Below, piece after piece: positions 16,694 to 17,500 of a stretch of 17,500 nucleotides of DNA (position 1 is its first letter; every line of letters starts with the position of its first letter). The translations under genes and the position numbers were made by a program. The DNA comes from Eimeria necatrix (Eukaryota; Apicomplexa; Conoidasida; Eucoccidiorida; Eimeriidae). The stretch spans positions 1 through 17,500 of the forward strand of contig NW_013655077.1 of NCBI RefSeq assembly GCF_000499385.1, written 5' to 3'. The notes under the pieces are model-generated. The model made no database searches. It had not been told where the DNA came from and saw only the letters and a list, made by a program, of their open reading frames with translations.

Positions 16694-17500
16694 GCAGCAG
16701 CGCCCGCATCCTACCTTGCCGCTTCAGGTGGCGGTGCTTCAGCACGGAGGGCCCCAACGGAGAAGCAGCAACCCCAGCCTTCTGGGGGGCCCCTTGCAGC
16801 TGCGCCTCGGCGTGGCACAGCAGCGCCACTTGCATGCAGCTGCTGCTGGCCCCTTCAGGGGCACTGGGGCCCCCAGAGGGGCCCCCAGCCAGAGGGGCCC
16901 CCAGAGGGGCCCCCAGAGGGGCCCCCAGAGGGGCCCCCAGAGGGGCCCCCAGAGGGGCCCCCAGAGGGGCCCCCAGAGGGGGCCTCAGTGACACTCTGGA
17001 GGCCCTCAAGGGGGCCCCCAGAGGACTCTTCAAGGGGGCTGTTTGGGGCCCCCCTTGGGGGCCCCCCGGGGAGGCCCTGGGTGGGACTATCAGTGGGGCC
17101 CCCAGAGGGGCCCCCTTGCTGCAGCGGCAGCTGCAGCAAAACGTCTATGAGGTGCCCCGAGGCATCAGCCCTTAGCTTGGAGTTATAGCCCAGTGACTGC
17201 AGAACTGCAATGGGCCAACATAAGCAGCAGCGCCTAAACCCTAAACCCTAAACCCTTAACCCTTAACCCTAAACCCTAAGCCCTTGCTTAGCCCGCGCTT
17301 CGCAGTTTGGGGTGCTGCGTCAGAGCCCAACCCGAAGTCAATTCTTGAGCCTAGAGCGCAATTCCATACCCCTAAACCCTAAACCCCAAACCCTAAACCC
17401 TAAACCCTAAACCCTAAACCCTAAACCCTAAACCCTAGCCCACCGGCGGCCACGTGCTCCGCAAAGTTTGCAGGATGCTCCTCGAGCTGCAGGGCCCAGA
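16548..17500 (-). CDS. Probable RAP-domain (FASTK-like) protein, 5' partial on minus (exons 17500-17444, 17204-~17110, ~16840-16715, 16648-16548)
   Basis: Exon 17500-17444 reads LQLEEHPANFAEHVAA and ends phase 1 at G|GTGGGC. Exon from 17204, after CCATTGCAG, continues in phase as VLQSLGYNSKLRADASGHLI and then DVLLQLP. This fits the 'V..L..LG...G..IDV.L' stretch before RAP cores. A further exon near 16840-16715 reads VALLCHAEAQLQ...LGPSVLKHRHLKRQG, like the RAP 'G...LK.RHL...G' motif. It ends at donor AAG|GTAGG, phase 1. The last exon, from 16648, carries AYSECFFEPGRLAELESLG, like the RAP 'PFFEW' end, and stops at TAG 16550-16548. RAP proteins bind RNA, in apicomplexans often in mitochondria or plastid. 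The junction between the second and third exons, across GGGGCCCC repeats, changes frame and is unresolved, so a frameshift or pseudogene is possible. Confidence 0.55.
16651..16700 (+). repeat. (CAG)n tract (CTG on minus) inside a 66-base RAP-gene intron
   Basis: About sixteen CAG units with one CAA fill most of the predicted minus-strand intron 16714-16649. If read through, it would encode about seventeen Leu in the middle of the RAP domain. Confidence 0.8.
16865..16988 (+). repeat. Twelve-base AGGGGCCCCCAG tandem array
   Basis: Eight perfect AGGGGCCCCCAG units, six contiguous plus two more split by CCAG or flanking, are bordered by variant units. A further partial copy lies at 17097-17112. 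Each unit carries the GGGGCCCC palindrome. The array lies between two RAP-gene exons and is open in several frames on both strands. Confidence 0.92.
17233..17284 (+). repeat. Telomere-like array in the RAP-gene intron (proximal)
   Basis: About seven units with variants CCCTTAA. On the minus transcript it reads TTTAGGG and ends about 29 bases before the predicted acceptor at 17205. Confidence 0.88.
17369..17437 (+). repeat. Telomere-like AAACCCT array in the RAP-gene intron (distal)
   Basis: About nine to ten units, one CAAACCC variant. On the minus transcript it begins about 6 bases after the predicted donor at 17443. Confidence 0.92.

Noticed and set aside
1868..17000. CRISPR array or bacterial origin
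   Set aside because: The repeats are simple tandem triplets or heptamers without unique spacers, and introns plus a eukaryotic-type tRNA gene with internal pol III boxes rule out a bacterial source.

Overview
The window reads as nuclear DNA of an apicomplexan coccidian, most likely Eimeria. Three things point there: very dense (CAG)n/(CTG)n tracts that coding regions read as long Gln, Ala and Ser homopolymers; many interstitial telomere-like AAACCCT/TTTAGGG arrays; and intron-containing genes with an AAAATG-type start context. Chromosome studies of Eimeria describe exactly this 'repeat-rich segment' pattern. The species cannot be told from the window.

Layout. 1-1865 (+): 3' part of a major facilitator superfamily transporter, SLC43/ApiAT-like, with a Gln-rich central loop and a 330-base intron that starts with telomere-like repeats. 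1866-3500: CAG-rich intergenic DNA with one weak Ala/Gln ORF. 3504-5360: a mosaic of seven telomere-like arrays (three TTTAGGG, then four AAACCCT on +) with short exon-like segments between them. The best reading is one or two unrecognised minus-strand genes, but plus-strand readings compete. 5642-12309 (+): one giant gene of two exons (about 2146 codons) encoding a Gln/Ala/Ser-homopolymer protein of unknown function. 12310-13880: 3' flank with a tandem array of a 16-base palindrome and long CTG tracts. 13879-15510: telomere-like array, then GCTAGC-rich satellites around a tRNA-Val(AAC) gene on the minus strand. 15515-16510: weak ORFs, an AT-rich island with a hairpin and an AAT-type microsatellite. 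16548-17500 (-): 3' part of a gene that I read as a RAP-domain (FASTK-like) protein, whose introns hold telomere-like and CTG repeats and whose stop codon lies in a telomere-like repeat.

The genes do not form an operon or an obvious pathway. What links them is the repeat architecture. Telomere-like arrays sit in introns next to splice sites, and one candidate intron of 66 bases is almost entirely such repeat. CTG-sense tracts lie in introns just before acceptors. Repeat tracts inside exons are held in the Gln, Ala or Ser frames and almost never in Leu or Cys. All exon-intron models here come from reading frame, splice-site sequence and phase only; none has transcript support.
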